The notes under the pieces were generated by a model that was not told the DNA's origin, did not search any database, and saw only the letters and a program-made list of their open reading frames with translations. From NCBI GenBank assembly GCA_036435485.1, contig CM071596.1:11746001-11810000 (forward strand): a stretch of 64,000 bases of DNA. The letters run 5' to 3'. Position 1 is the stretch's first letter. Each line of letters starts with the position of its first letter. This document shows, in pieces, positions 47,242 through 57,437 of this stretch. A program made the translations under genes and the position numbers. This DNA comes from Saposhnikovia divaricata (lineage: Eukaryota; Streptophyta; Magnoliopsida; Apiales; Apiaceae).

Positions 47242-47246
47242 AGATA

Positions 47247-48591
47247 CCTTTATGCAAGTGGATAAATCAAGATACTTTTGTGCAAGTGGGTTAGTACAAG
47301 AGAGATAATATCTTGAAGCACAATTTGTGAATATTCTTTATTTTGTGACCTGTATTTGTTGAAATAATATTTAGCTCGATACTTTTGAAATTAGATATAC
47401 TTTATTAAGTACTCCAGAATCGTGTTTTTAGAAAACAAATATTTTGCTATTAGCGGGTGCCCGCTGATAATTATTAACGGGTACTTATCACCTCTTAATT
47501 AAGGTTAGGTTCCATCCATAGGCTTGTGTAGTAGAAAAGAACATAGAATCGTTTGGATCATTTGATTTCAATTTATTTAATCGGAATGAGAATGATATTA
47601 TTATACATATTTTTAATTATAGACTCATTTTCATTTCTGTATGAATTTCATGATCCAAACGGGTTCATGTGATGTATACATGTCCTTCTAAGTGTGGCTG
47701 CAACGTATTTATTAATGAGATTAGGGAGACTGAGAGGTAAGTTTACTGAGACACTGGCTGCAACATATTTATTAATGAGATTAGGGAGACTGAGAGGTAA
47801 GTTTACTGAGACACTTATCTTTTATATGTAAAAATGGTATATGTATTTTAGTAAATTCAAAGTTATTTTGTATGTATCTCCGGAAAAAGTTCATGAGAGC
47901 ATCCTTTTTTTCTCTTTATTAATTGAGCGTGATAAGATAATCCAAATAATAATGTTTTGTCTTTTTTCAAGGATGTTAGATATCATTTTGAGATTATTTA
48001 AAAATGGATACTACTTATTATTTTACGAGCTACATTGAAAAGAAAAACTCCGAACATATTTAGATAGTTGGATCACAATTTTTTAGACTTTTTAAAAATA
48101 TAATTAAAATTTTATATTTTAGTTTTTAAATAGAATATTTTAAGATGATGTAATAATAATAAAAATTGAGGTGACAAAAAAAGAGGGGGAAAGTGGGGAA
48201 CATCATCAAAAACCAAAATCCTGTTGGCTTCCTTACTTGCCTAGGGCCTCAGGGTTTGAAATTGTAAACCAAATATGAGAAAACTGCACTTCGTGTATCT
48301 GTAATTTTGTCCTTCCCGTACTTGTAATATTACATTTTTAAAACTAGCACGGATAGTATTGCACTTCTAAATTTTTTATTTTATGTATAAGTAGATCAGT
48401 TATTATATTTTAGTACTGCACTTCTATATTTTTATTATATTGTTATTGGGTTTGCCTCTTAATTAAATTTTTTATTTTATGTGTACTCCCATTTGAATTT
48501 TCATATTTTCTCTTATTCAATAATAATAAAATACGTATATTCATAAAAAAGTATATTGTGCTAGTGTGGAATAATAATAATGATAATTATA
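47247..48591. repeat. intergenic with two small tandem duplications
   Basis: No gene seen. A short direct repeat (CAAGATAC-TTTATGCAAGTGG, at about 47240 and 47269) flanks the Tat end. A 60-bp unit beginning TGGCTGCAAC occupies 47695-47754 and is repeated with one visible change at 47755-47814. The remainder is AT-rich. Confidence 0.75.
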
Positions 48592-48997
48592 GAAAAATTC
48601 TATGGAGTACTCGTTTAATTGGAGTACTTGGAATACATATACGTTCTGCAATCAAAATATTTTAAAATTTATTATTTTGCAAACCTTGTTATATGAATAT
48701 CATAATTTTATTGATAATCTTGAAAATCATGTATATTTTGCAACATATTCATCTTGAAAATTATTTATGTTTTACAATCAGAACATATATTTTTTGCAAC
48801 CCCAATGTGTTTTCGCAGAACAATTCGTTTAGCAATATTTTGTTAGCAAAACATACAAAATTTTCAAAATTTTCGATAAAATAGTGATATTCATGTAATA
48901 AGATTTGCAAAATAATTAAGTTTACAAAACATTGAATGCAAAATGTATATGTACTCCAAGTACTCCAATTAAACGAGTAATCCATAGAACTTTACTC
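48592..48997. mobile_element. MITE with inverted repeats of about 60 bp
   Basis: The ends TTCTATGGAGTACTCGTTTA (48598) and the inverted copy ending 48989 continue for about 55-60 bp of near-match. The outer end on the right reads GAGTAAAG when inverted, as in Mutator-type MITEs. ATAATTATA occurs at 48583-48591 and 49001-49009 as a candidate 9-bp duplication, three bases off the right end. No ORF. Confidence 0.75.
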
Positions 48998-50254
48998 ATA
49001 ATAATTATATAATATGATATAATTAAAAAAAGTTATATTAGAATTGATTTTTTTTTAAAAATTATAATATGAAAATGATACAATTAAAAAAAGGATACAA
49101 CTGAATTTTATTTATTTTTTATTAGTATTAAAAAAGTTCATATTTACTATTTGGGCTTTATCTCAAGATCTAGGAAATGATTTTACAGCCCACACGAAGC
49201 TCATAAAATTATATTTAAATTAGTGATAATTTAACAACTATTATGGAAGTGAAAACAATCAAAATCTCAAGAGAAAAAATAATTACTAATTTTTAAATTA
49301 ATCCTATTTAGTATTGAAGACTTACATTAATAATTATATTAAATGTAGAAAAAACTAATTATATATGATGTAAAGCATTGACATACTTTTTAATTTTTAG
49401 TTTTTTATCTATTTATTTTAAGATCTAACAGTTCTTATTTATTTTATCGTACTGAATACTAGACTAGCGACTACCAAAATTTTGGATAAAATTACTCTTT
49501 TACTTATTATTAAAACTGTATTTGGTTGTTAGTAGAACTATTTTCAAATAATGAGATGGGTATTTGATAATCAAAACGAAATATAAGCAGATTTCATAAA
49601 TTAAATATAATTTTAAAGTAAAAAAATCGTCAATTTCTTCTCTCTTTTGTTTTTGCGTAGTTTTAATTGCAAATTAATTGTTAAACCATCACTAAACTAA
49701 AGATTATTTTGTTAATTTCATGTGGGCTATAAAATCATCTAAATCAAATTTTAAGAATTCAAGATAGAGTACAAATATTAAATTAAACGTGTAAAATATT
49801 ATATAGAAGTATATCAATTTCAACAACTTAATATGTAAATTAATAACATATAAATATTAAAAAAACTTAATATAATTATAAATGTTAAAAAAGGAGCTGT
49901 GCGTTGCACGGTTATAAACTAGAAATACTAATATAAAAAATTTCAATAACCAAAATTTATACAAAAAAATTATATGATGGGACCCACAAAAATGATTTAA
50001 ACTATCCAAAATACAAATATGAAAAACACAGAAAAGACCAAATAAATAAGGTGGCAGCTAGCAGCTGTATTTTATAGATATAAACCTCATAAATGCTGCT
50101 GCTAGCCTGCTACTGCTTAGTTGTATACATAAATACTTACATCTTTCTATATCTATTCCTCTACTCTCAGTACCACCCTTCTCCAACGGCATTAAGTATA
50201 ATTTCAAGCTCTCCTCAATTCAATTTCCCACCTCTCTAAAATATTATGAAACCC
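48998..50254. other. AT-rich intergenic / RKL1 upstream region with a Helitron-like 3' end
   Basis: No gene seen. At 49899-49922 a small hairpin (GTGC-GTT-GCAC) is followed after nine bases by CTAG, the layout of a Helitron 3' terminus. The matching 5' end was not found. The last few hundred bases are presumably the RKL1 promoter (TTTATAGATATAAACC near 50075). Confidence 0.45.
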
Positions 50255-50376
50255 CACTTTCTCTCTCTACTCTCTCTCTAAAGCGCACACACACACATTT
50301 CAACTCTCAACTCCACTCTCTCTCTCTCTCTCTCCCTCCCCCCTCTCTCTCTCTCTCGAATACACACAGAGGCACA
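50255..50376 (+). repeat. CT-rich 5' leader of the receptor kinase gene
   Basis: Several (CT)n runs and an (AC)n run precede the ATG. Pyrimidine-rich microsatellite leaders are common in plant 5' UTRs. The mRNA start cannot be fixed from sequence. Confidence 0.7.
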
Positions 50377-53356
50377 ATGGTTGCTCTTGTGCTTCTGTTA
50401 GTTTTAACGGTTTCATTTACTTCCGTTACTTCAGATCTCGCCGGAGATAGAGCCGCACTTTTGTCACTCCGAGCAGCCGTCGCTGGCCGGACTTTACTAT
50501 GGGACGCCGCCAAAACCGACCCATGTCAGTGGACTGGGGTCCACTGTGATGAAAACAGAGTAACGGCGCTTCGTCTCCCCGGAGTTTCCATTTCCGGCAC
50601 ACTTCCGGCCGGAATTTTCGGGAACTTGACGGGGCTCCGGACACTTAGTCTACGGTTCAATGCACTCACCGGTGAACTTCCAGGTGACCTAGGGAAGTGT
50701 GTGGGCCTCCGCAATTTGTACTTGCAAGGTAATAGATTTACCGGCGAGTTGCCGGATTTTTTGTTTGGGCTTGAAAATCTTGTAAGGTTGAATCTTGCTG
50801 AGAATAATTTCTCGGGTCAGATCTCAAATGGGTTTAATAAGATGACCCGGTTGAAAACTTTATATCTTGAGAATAATAGGTTTGTTGGGTCAGTTCCTGA
50901 TCTTGATAAAATTGGGCCTAATTTAGGGCAATTTAATGTTTCGAATAATTTGCTTAACGGGTCGATTCCGAAGAGTTTAGGGTCAATGCCTGTTAGTGCT
51001 TTTGTTGGTAATGAATTATGTGGTAAGCCTTTGAAAAATGATTGTATTGATGCTAAAAATATAAGTATTGATGGTAGTAATGTTGGGAAGAAGGATGATG
51101 ATGGGGGTTTATCGGGTGGGGCGATAGCGGGTATTGTGATTGGAAGTGTGGTTGGGGTTTTGGTATTGATTGTACTTGTGTTTATTTGTTGTCGAAAGAA
51201 GAGGAGTAAGAAGACTAGTTCGGTTGATGTTGCGAATGTGGCAAATGTTAAGAGTCGTGAGACGGAGGATGAGAAAATGGGGGATTTGGGAGGTGGTGGT
51301 GGAGGTAATGGTTTCTCGGTTGCTGCAGCTGCTGCTGCAGCAATGACGGGGACGGGGAAGGTGGATACTGTGAATAGTGGTGCAAATAAGAAGTTGGTGT
51401 TTTTCGGGAATGTGGTAGGGAGGGATAAGATGTTTGATTTGGAAGATTTGTTGAGGGCTTCTGCGGAGGTTTTGGGGAAAGGGACCTTTGGGACGGCGTA
51501 TAAGGCTGTTTTGGAAGCTGGGATTGTTGTGGCTGTGAAGAGGTTGAAAGATGTGACTATATCTGAGAAAGAGTTTAGGGATAAGATTGAAGCAGTTGGA
51601 GCTATGGATCATGAGAATTTGGTTCCGCTTAAGGCTTATTATTATAGCAGGGAGGAGAAGCTTCTTGTGTACGATTATATGCCAATGGGGAGTTTATCTG
51701 CACTTCTGCATGGTGAGACTTGTTTTTATTTTATCATCTGTTTATATGCTTCATTCCGGACATGTTAGTTACCTGATAGATTGCCATGACACTCGTAAAA
51801 TGAATTTGGATGTTTGCGTTGTTTTGTGATTTTCATTACTTCATTGTGCCATTCTTTCCTTTTAAATTTTCACTTGATTAGCATCAAAACATGATTAGGT
51901 AGAACAGAATTGAGGTGTGATTGATGCATCTTGTGAAGTGTTTTAATGTATGCATTTAAGTTCTGTCAAGTAATTCATTAAAATTGTACTGCATTTCTTC
52001 ATAATGAGAAGTAGGGCCTGAAACTGTGTAGGTGCTTCATTGAACTGCATTAGTGTTTTGCTAATCATTTCGAACCTCGCATTCCTGGCTAATGATACGG
52101 TGTTACAAAGCATGCCTAGTACAGTACTACTGTTGAAGTTATAGTTGTCTCCTTGTATTATATATCGTGACATTGTGTTGATTCTCATGATGGTTTTTGT
52201 TATACCAACTTGTATTTTTTGTCATCATTAAAGCACAGTATATGGTCACAATGTAAATAAACTTCCTCTTTATTTCTTCCCGGAGTGCTGCATCTTACTC
52301 CCTCCGTCCCAATGGGATGTTAACATTTGCTTTTTGCACGGAAACCAATATAGTGGGTGTAATATTATTAAAATGAATAAAGTAGTGGATGTAATAGTAA
52401 TTTTATTGATAAAATAATTTAAGTAGTGGGTGTAATAGTGATTTTATAGTTAAAATAAGTGAAGTAGTGAGTGTAATAGTGTAAAGTATTTTTAAAATAA
52501 GTGAAGTAGTGGGTGTAATAGTGTTAAAACTTACTATTTTAGGAAATGTTAACAATCTATTGGGACATCCCAAAATAGAAAGTGTTAACAATCTATTGGG
52601 ACGGAGGGAGTAGTTTTTATTTGAAGAGTATTACTCGGGTATTGCACTGCTAAGAAGATTGTGATATCATAGTCCATCCGAAGTGCAAATGGTATTCAAA
52701 ATTTTCTCTGCTTCACCGTATTGTTGATTGCCCCTTCCTGCCAAATCTTTTCAGGAAACAAAGGATCTGGTAGGACTCCCTTGAATTGGGAACTCAGGTC
52801 TAACATTGCTCTCGGAGCTGCCAGAGGCATTGAGTACCTGCATTCTCAAGGTCCCAATGTCTCCCATGGGAACATTAAATCATCAAATGTCCTTATTACC
52901 AAGACCAATGATGCCCGTGTTTCAGATTTTGGACTAGCCCACCTTGTGGGAGCCTCAACCACTCCCAATCGCATTGCTGGCTATCGTGCTCCTGAGGTAA
53001 CCGACTCTCACAAAGTCTCACAGAAGGCTGATGTGTATAGCTTTGGTGTGTTGCTTTTGGAGCTTCTTACAGGAAAAGCGCCCACTCACGCCCTCTTAAA
53101 CGAGGAAGGTGTTGATCTTCCGAGATGGGTACAATCAATAGTCAGAGAGGAATGGAGCTCGGAAGTGTTTGATCTTGAACTCCTCAGATACCAGAATGTT
53201 GAGGACAAAATGGTTCAGCTATTGCAGTTAGCTATTGATTGTGCAGCTCAGTTCCCTGATCAACGGCCTACAATGTCAGAAGTCACCCGACAGATTGAGG
53301 CGCTATGTCGATCAAACGTTCTGGATGATCAAAATCCAAAGCCCGATATCTATTAG
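50377..53356 (+). CDS. LRR receptor-like kinase of the RKL1/RLK902 type (probable pseudokinase)
   Basis: Two exons, 50377-51712 and 52755-53356, with a 1042-bp GT-AG intron that splits the codon after LLH, giving 645 residues, the usual size. Signal peptide (residues 1-20), N-terminal LRR cap with CQWTGVHCDENRV, about five LRRs (LRTLSLRFNALTGELPGDLG), a juxtamembrane stretch, membrane helix (GGAIAGIVIGSVVGVLVLIV, about 248-272), basic stop-transfer, low-complexity Gly and Ala runs, then a kinase domain: GKGTFGTAYKA (about 366), VAVKRL Lys (about 388), HGNIKSSNV (about 483) instead of HRD, and DFG (about 503). The intron sits at the hinge-proximal LLHG, as in At1g48480 and At3g17840 (from memory). 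HGN suggests weak or no catalysis and a signalling-scaffold role at the plasma membrane. This is the only intact host gene here. Confidence 0.95.
52296..52612. mobile_element. Stowaway-type MITE in the receptor kinase intron
   Basis: The body 52298-52610 starts CTCCCTCCGTCCCAATGGGA and ends with the inverted GGGACGGAGGGAG, flanked by the TA duplication. The centre has a degenerate tandem repeat GTAGTGGGTGTAATAGT. CTCCCTCCGT ends plus TA define Tc1/mariner-derived Stowaway MITEs. Confidence 0.95.
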
Positions 53357-54092
53357 GAATTAAAATTAAGGGGTCTTTTTAATTTCAATGAATGTCACCA
53401 TCTTATTGAAAGTTAGCTCCAAATTACCGTGCCCAAAGTAGCATAAACTTTTTCTTTTACAATTATCTCTGTAGATTTTGTTGATCTTTCTGACCCTCAT
53501 CTTTTCTGCTTTCTCTAATGAGGGCCACCAGCTGTTATAATTTATTTCTTGTTGGGAGGACGATGGTTGCTGTAATTACTACTTTAGCTTTCTTTAAATT
53601 ATGACTTTGTTTTCCACCCACTTTTGGGTGCTGAGATTGCGATGTTTCGTTTGCTTTTGTAATGTTCGTTCACGTAAATATTTTTCTTACCCATCTTTGT
53701 ATTTGGCAATATCTTATAGTAGTTCTGTTTGTTAAATTAATATTAGATTTTGTTTGTGTTTTGCATCGAATCATGAAATGAAACAAATTTAGTTATTATT
53801 CGAGATGTTTGATCTAGCGGTTATCACCCTCTTAGAAGTCTAAGAATTTGATTCCCATTTCGAACAATATTTCGAAAGTCTAACTCTCATTTCCAGCTAT
53901 GTATTCTTGACCACATAATGTGATGCTGGGCGTGCTAGCTCGTATGGTTGGATGCAGCGGCCAGCGGTGCGGTGGCGTAACTGTTACTAGTAGATACAAT
54001 TTGACTCGTTGAATTTAAGACTTCAATCCATGTGACAATTTCAAAAAAATGAATATCATCGTAAGTTTATTCATCTATTATAGACTTATATA
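53357..54092. other. 3' UTR and intergenic DNA after the receptor kinase
   Basis: No ORF of note. T-rich sequence following the stop probably contains the mRNA 3' end, but no canonical AATAAA is obvious. The rest is unremarkable. Confidence 0.6.
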
Positions 54093-54430
54093 GTTAAAAA
54101 TAGAGTAAATTACAGAATGATGCCCGTATTTTACATCAAACTTAAAAAATGTGACCAAATTTTCAAGTTCGTAAATTAATGACCAGTTTTAGTTCCTCAT
54201 TATAATAAAGTGGCTCCTGCAAACTTTTTTCTTTTTTTAAAAGAATGGCTATATTTTTTTTATACTTTTTTAAAAAATGGCTCATTTTCACGTTCACAAT
54301 TAGCAGGAGTCATATTTTTAATAGACGAAAATAAAATCTGGTCATTATTTTTCCAATTAAAAAATTTAACCAATTTTCAAAAATTTATGTAAAATATGAT
54401 CATCACTTTGTTATTTACACGTTAAAAATA
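54093..54430. mobile_element. Mutator-type MITE with 10-bp target duplication
   Basis: The body 54103-54420 (318 bp) has ends GAGTAAATTACAGAATGATG and, inverted, GTGTAAATAACAAAGTGATG, continuing to about 38 bp. The perfect 10-bp repeat GTTAAAAATA flanks it at 54093-54102 and 54421-54430. G(A/G)GTAAATTACA ends with 9-11-bp duplications are typical of small Mutator derivatives. Confidence 0.92.
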
Positions 54431-55838
54431 TAATAATAATAATAATAATAATAAGTTATATTACGTTGAGATGGAAGAAATTTAATCAGAATGCTTTTCC
54501 CGCCATATTAAAAACACAGGTGGCTTGAATATGTATTCATCACACTTTAATTTAGAAACTCCATATAAAGATTTAACTTACAGATTTCAAAGATTCCGAA
54601 ATCTTTTGACAAAACTGTAAGTTGGAATTGTATGCTTCACGTCTATCACGTGTACTGCCGTTTGTTAATTGTTGATGGATGAAGACTAAAAATAACACTT
54701 ACTCCTACATAAAAGTCTAAAAATGGCACATGATACAGAGACAGTTGGTGTAGACTGTGCAGTGTTGGATTAACGGAAATTAAAATTTTAACAATGTTAA
54801 CATATCATTTCAAAATAAATAAATAGATAAAAATCGAATTCAGAAACCTAAATGATAAAAAATTAAGATATTTCATCATGTCAAAAGGATAGTGTCATAT
54901 GTTTTTTCAAAAAACTAATGATTAAAAAAAATCAAATTTTATTTAAGAAGGAATATGTGCTCTCCTCCTCGCACTTTGCTAAATTTTCCGACGCATTTTA
55001 GGTATTGCTTTAGTACCTTGTTAAATTTTTCCATGCATTTAGGTGTTACTATTTTATTGATCGGAATTCAGATAATTTTACGATCATTTCTTATTTATGA
55101 TCTATTAAAAACATTGAAGTCATATTTTTATTTTTAATTTCGGATCAACCATTTGTATGTAAATAAGGACAAACTTTTTTATTTTTATTTTACAGAAGGA
55201 CAAACTTTTATCTTTATTGGAATCTGAGTTTGCTCCCTTTGTTTTTTCCAAATCTTGGAAGTCGTTGAAAAGCTTGCATAAAAACTTGCATAAATCTGTA
55301 CCAATAATAAGAGGCCCGGGAGTTAATAAAGAAGTGGCATTTCTAGTTGAAAGCAGCTGTCTGAAATATCTTTTTTCAGTGGTCCGACAAATGTGGTGTG
55401 GGCTTCTTCAAACTGACCCAAAAATAATTTAGCTGCAAAAAGAAAAAGAAAAGTGACCACCAAACTCACATGTTGACCCATTTCTGTGGTCCAAACTATG
55501 GATACTTTTCTGGGTTTCCCAAGTATGTGAGACAAATTTAGTTTTTGTTATTTTCTTAAGTTTTGAAATACAACACAAATTTTAAATTTTTAATACATCA
55601 GTATAGTTTCAAATTTTCTTTTCCCAAAATAACTTCCTACATGGTTTATTAGAGCATCCATGAAAGTGACATGACATAACATGACATCCTTGTTGGCTCG
55701 AGTAAAGGAAGTGTCAATTAAAATGGTTAATTTTTGATACCTTTTCCTTTTTTTGGTTTCTCAATAAAGTTGTATTGTTATTTAGGGGATTTATCTCGGA
55801 TCTAATATTTTAATGAATTTTCTTTAATTGTTTGTCAA

Positions 55839-55885
<47 letters not shown>

Positions 55886-55925
55886 TCTATCCAATTTTAG
55901 TTAAATTATTTAATTATAACACCTA
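54431..55925. other. intergenic, AT-rich, with microsatellites
   Basis: An (AAT)n run begins at 54431 and a (TA)n run lies at about 55841-55876. No gene, RNA or clear element boundary was seen. Confidence 0.65.
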
Positions 55926-57437
55926 TCTATACTATTATATTAAAATCGAAACGTTGAAAGTTTTGGTTTTCGGTTTGGTTATCCTATTTATTTTGGTTTT
56001 CGGTTTGGTTAATTTAATTTTTAATTAATTTTAAATATAAAATAAATCAATTTTAATCCGTTATTGGCTATAGTCCTAAAGACACCATAGTATTTTATAT
56101 TTACACCATTACTAATACAGCTAAACTTAACCTCCGTTGCCTTCACGAACACTGCGCACAGAACTCTATTCTTCTAAACCTAATTTACACCATCTTCATC
56201 AATTCAATATACTCCCTCCGTCTCAAAAAACTCTTCCCATTTTAAAAAACACGTTTGTCAACGCACACTTTTGATCGTTAATATGTTTAATTTCGTATTA
56301 GTATTAAATATAAAAACTTCACTGTATTAAAGTACTCATAAATACGAATCCAACAAGATCACTCATGACTATATTTGGTCTTATAGATTATGCGTAAATT
56401 AGTAATTTGTCTCATGTCTTGAACAGGGCCGACATTGTAAAGGGGAAGATTATTTTGTGACAGAGGGAGTATATTAAAGCCGAAAGATTGAAAGTTTGGT
56501 TATCCTAATTATTAAAATAAATAATGACATAATATAATTAATGATAATTAGTTATTGCCATTTTCACATTTACTTTTAATTCAAGATATTACCTTTTATG
56601 AAAACATCAATCGTACCATATTTTCAAATCATTAACATTTCCTTTCTAATTAAAACATGTTACCTTTTTTATTTAAAACTAATCTCACAATCATTAATAT
56701 ATACTAAAAATTTCACACCAGATTTTAATTATTAATAAAATATATTAAAATCCCTGTACATTGTTTATAATAAGAAAATATTAGTATAATACGTAGATAT
56801 GAGTATATTAAATTATGTTAAATTAAAATTTAAAAAAATATTAAATTGATAATTATATAAAAACATAATTGTACTATTAACTAAAATTTAATAAATACCT
56901 AAAATATCTTATCTTTCAATCAATTTGAAATACGTATACTTTTAATTGAACATATTACCCTTTATGTGTACCTAAAATATCGTAACTTCCAATCATTAAC
57001 ATTTCTTTTCTAATTAAAACACGTTACCTTTTAATTTAAAACATAATTTTGCAATCATAATCTTCCAATCATTAATAGTATTTATTTTCTAATTAAATAC
57101 ACTACCTTTTAATTTAAAACATAAATTTACAATCATTAATGTATACCCAAAAATATGACACCGTATTACTGTTAGATTTTTAGCAATTAATAAGAACCGT
57201 TAGATGTAATTATAATGTATATTTAATGATTAAGTTAATTTACTAAATATTCAAGGTTCGAATTCTGTTAACGACATATTTAACTTAAAATTTTATTTTA
57301 AATTTACTTCAAATTTTATTAAATTAATATTAAAATAATTTTAAAAATTAATAATTATATAAAAACATAATTATAGAATAAAATAAAATTTACAACATAT
57401 CAAAGGAAACCCGTGCATCGCACGGGTTATAAGTTAG
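55926..57437 (+). mobile_element. non-autonomous Helitron-like element
   Basis: The 5' end TCTATACTATTATATTAAAA follows an A. The 3' end has a hairpin CCCGTGC-ATC-GCACGGG (57410-57426), then TTATAAGTTAG, followed by T. Canonical plant Helitrons start TCTMTAYTA and end hairpin-CTAG inserted at AT, so this 3' end (TTAG) differs by one base. It contains a Stowaway MITE at 56212-56469. Just after that MITE, 5'-end-like sequence (TATATTAAAGCCGAAAGATTG) recurs, so the unit may be two fused copies. No Rep/helicase gene. Confidence 0.7.
56210..56471. mobile_element. second Stowaway-type MITE
   Basis: The body 56212-56469 starts CTCCCTCCGTCTCAAAAAAC and ends ...GTGACAGAGGGAG, flanked by TA (56210-56211 and 56470-56471). 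About 258 bp; diverged from the copy in the kinase intron. Confidence 0.9.

Larger units (their letters stand above)
13811..47246 (-). mobile_element. Tat-lineage Ty3/gypsy retrotransposon (about 11 kb) hosting a 22.4-kb Athila nest
   Basis: The right LTR (46777-47241 or 47246), primer site, gag, protease, RT, RNase H, second (archaeal-type) RNase H and integrase read right to left. A long 3' region carrying antisense genes follows, and the presumed 3' LTR is at 13811-14272. Without the Athila nest (15076-37486) the length is about 11.0 kb, normal for Tat. The dual RNase H is diagnostic for Tat. A candidate 5-bp duplication CCTTT sits at 13806-13810 and 47247-47251. However, the two LTRs differ in their last few bases, so linking the left LTR to this element is likely, not proven. 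Gag and pol are broken by several stops and frameshifts. Confidence 0.75.
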
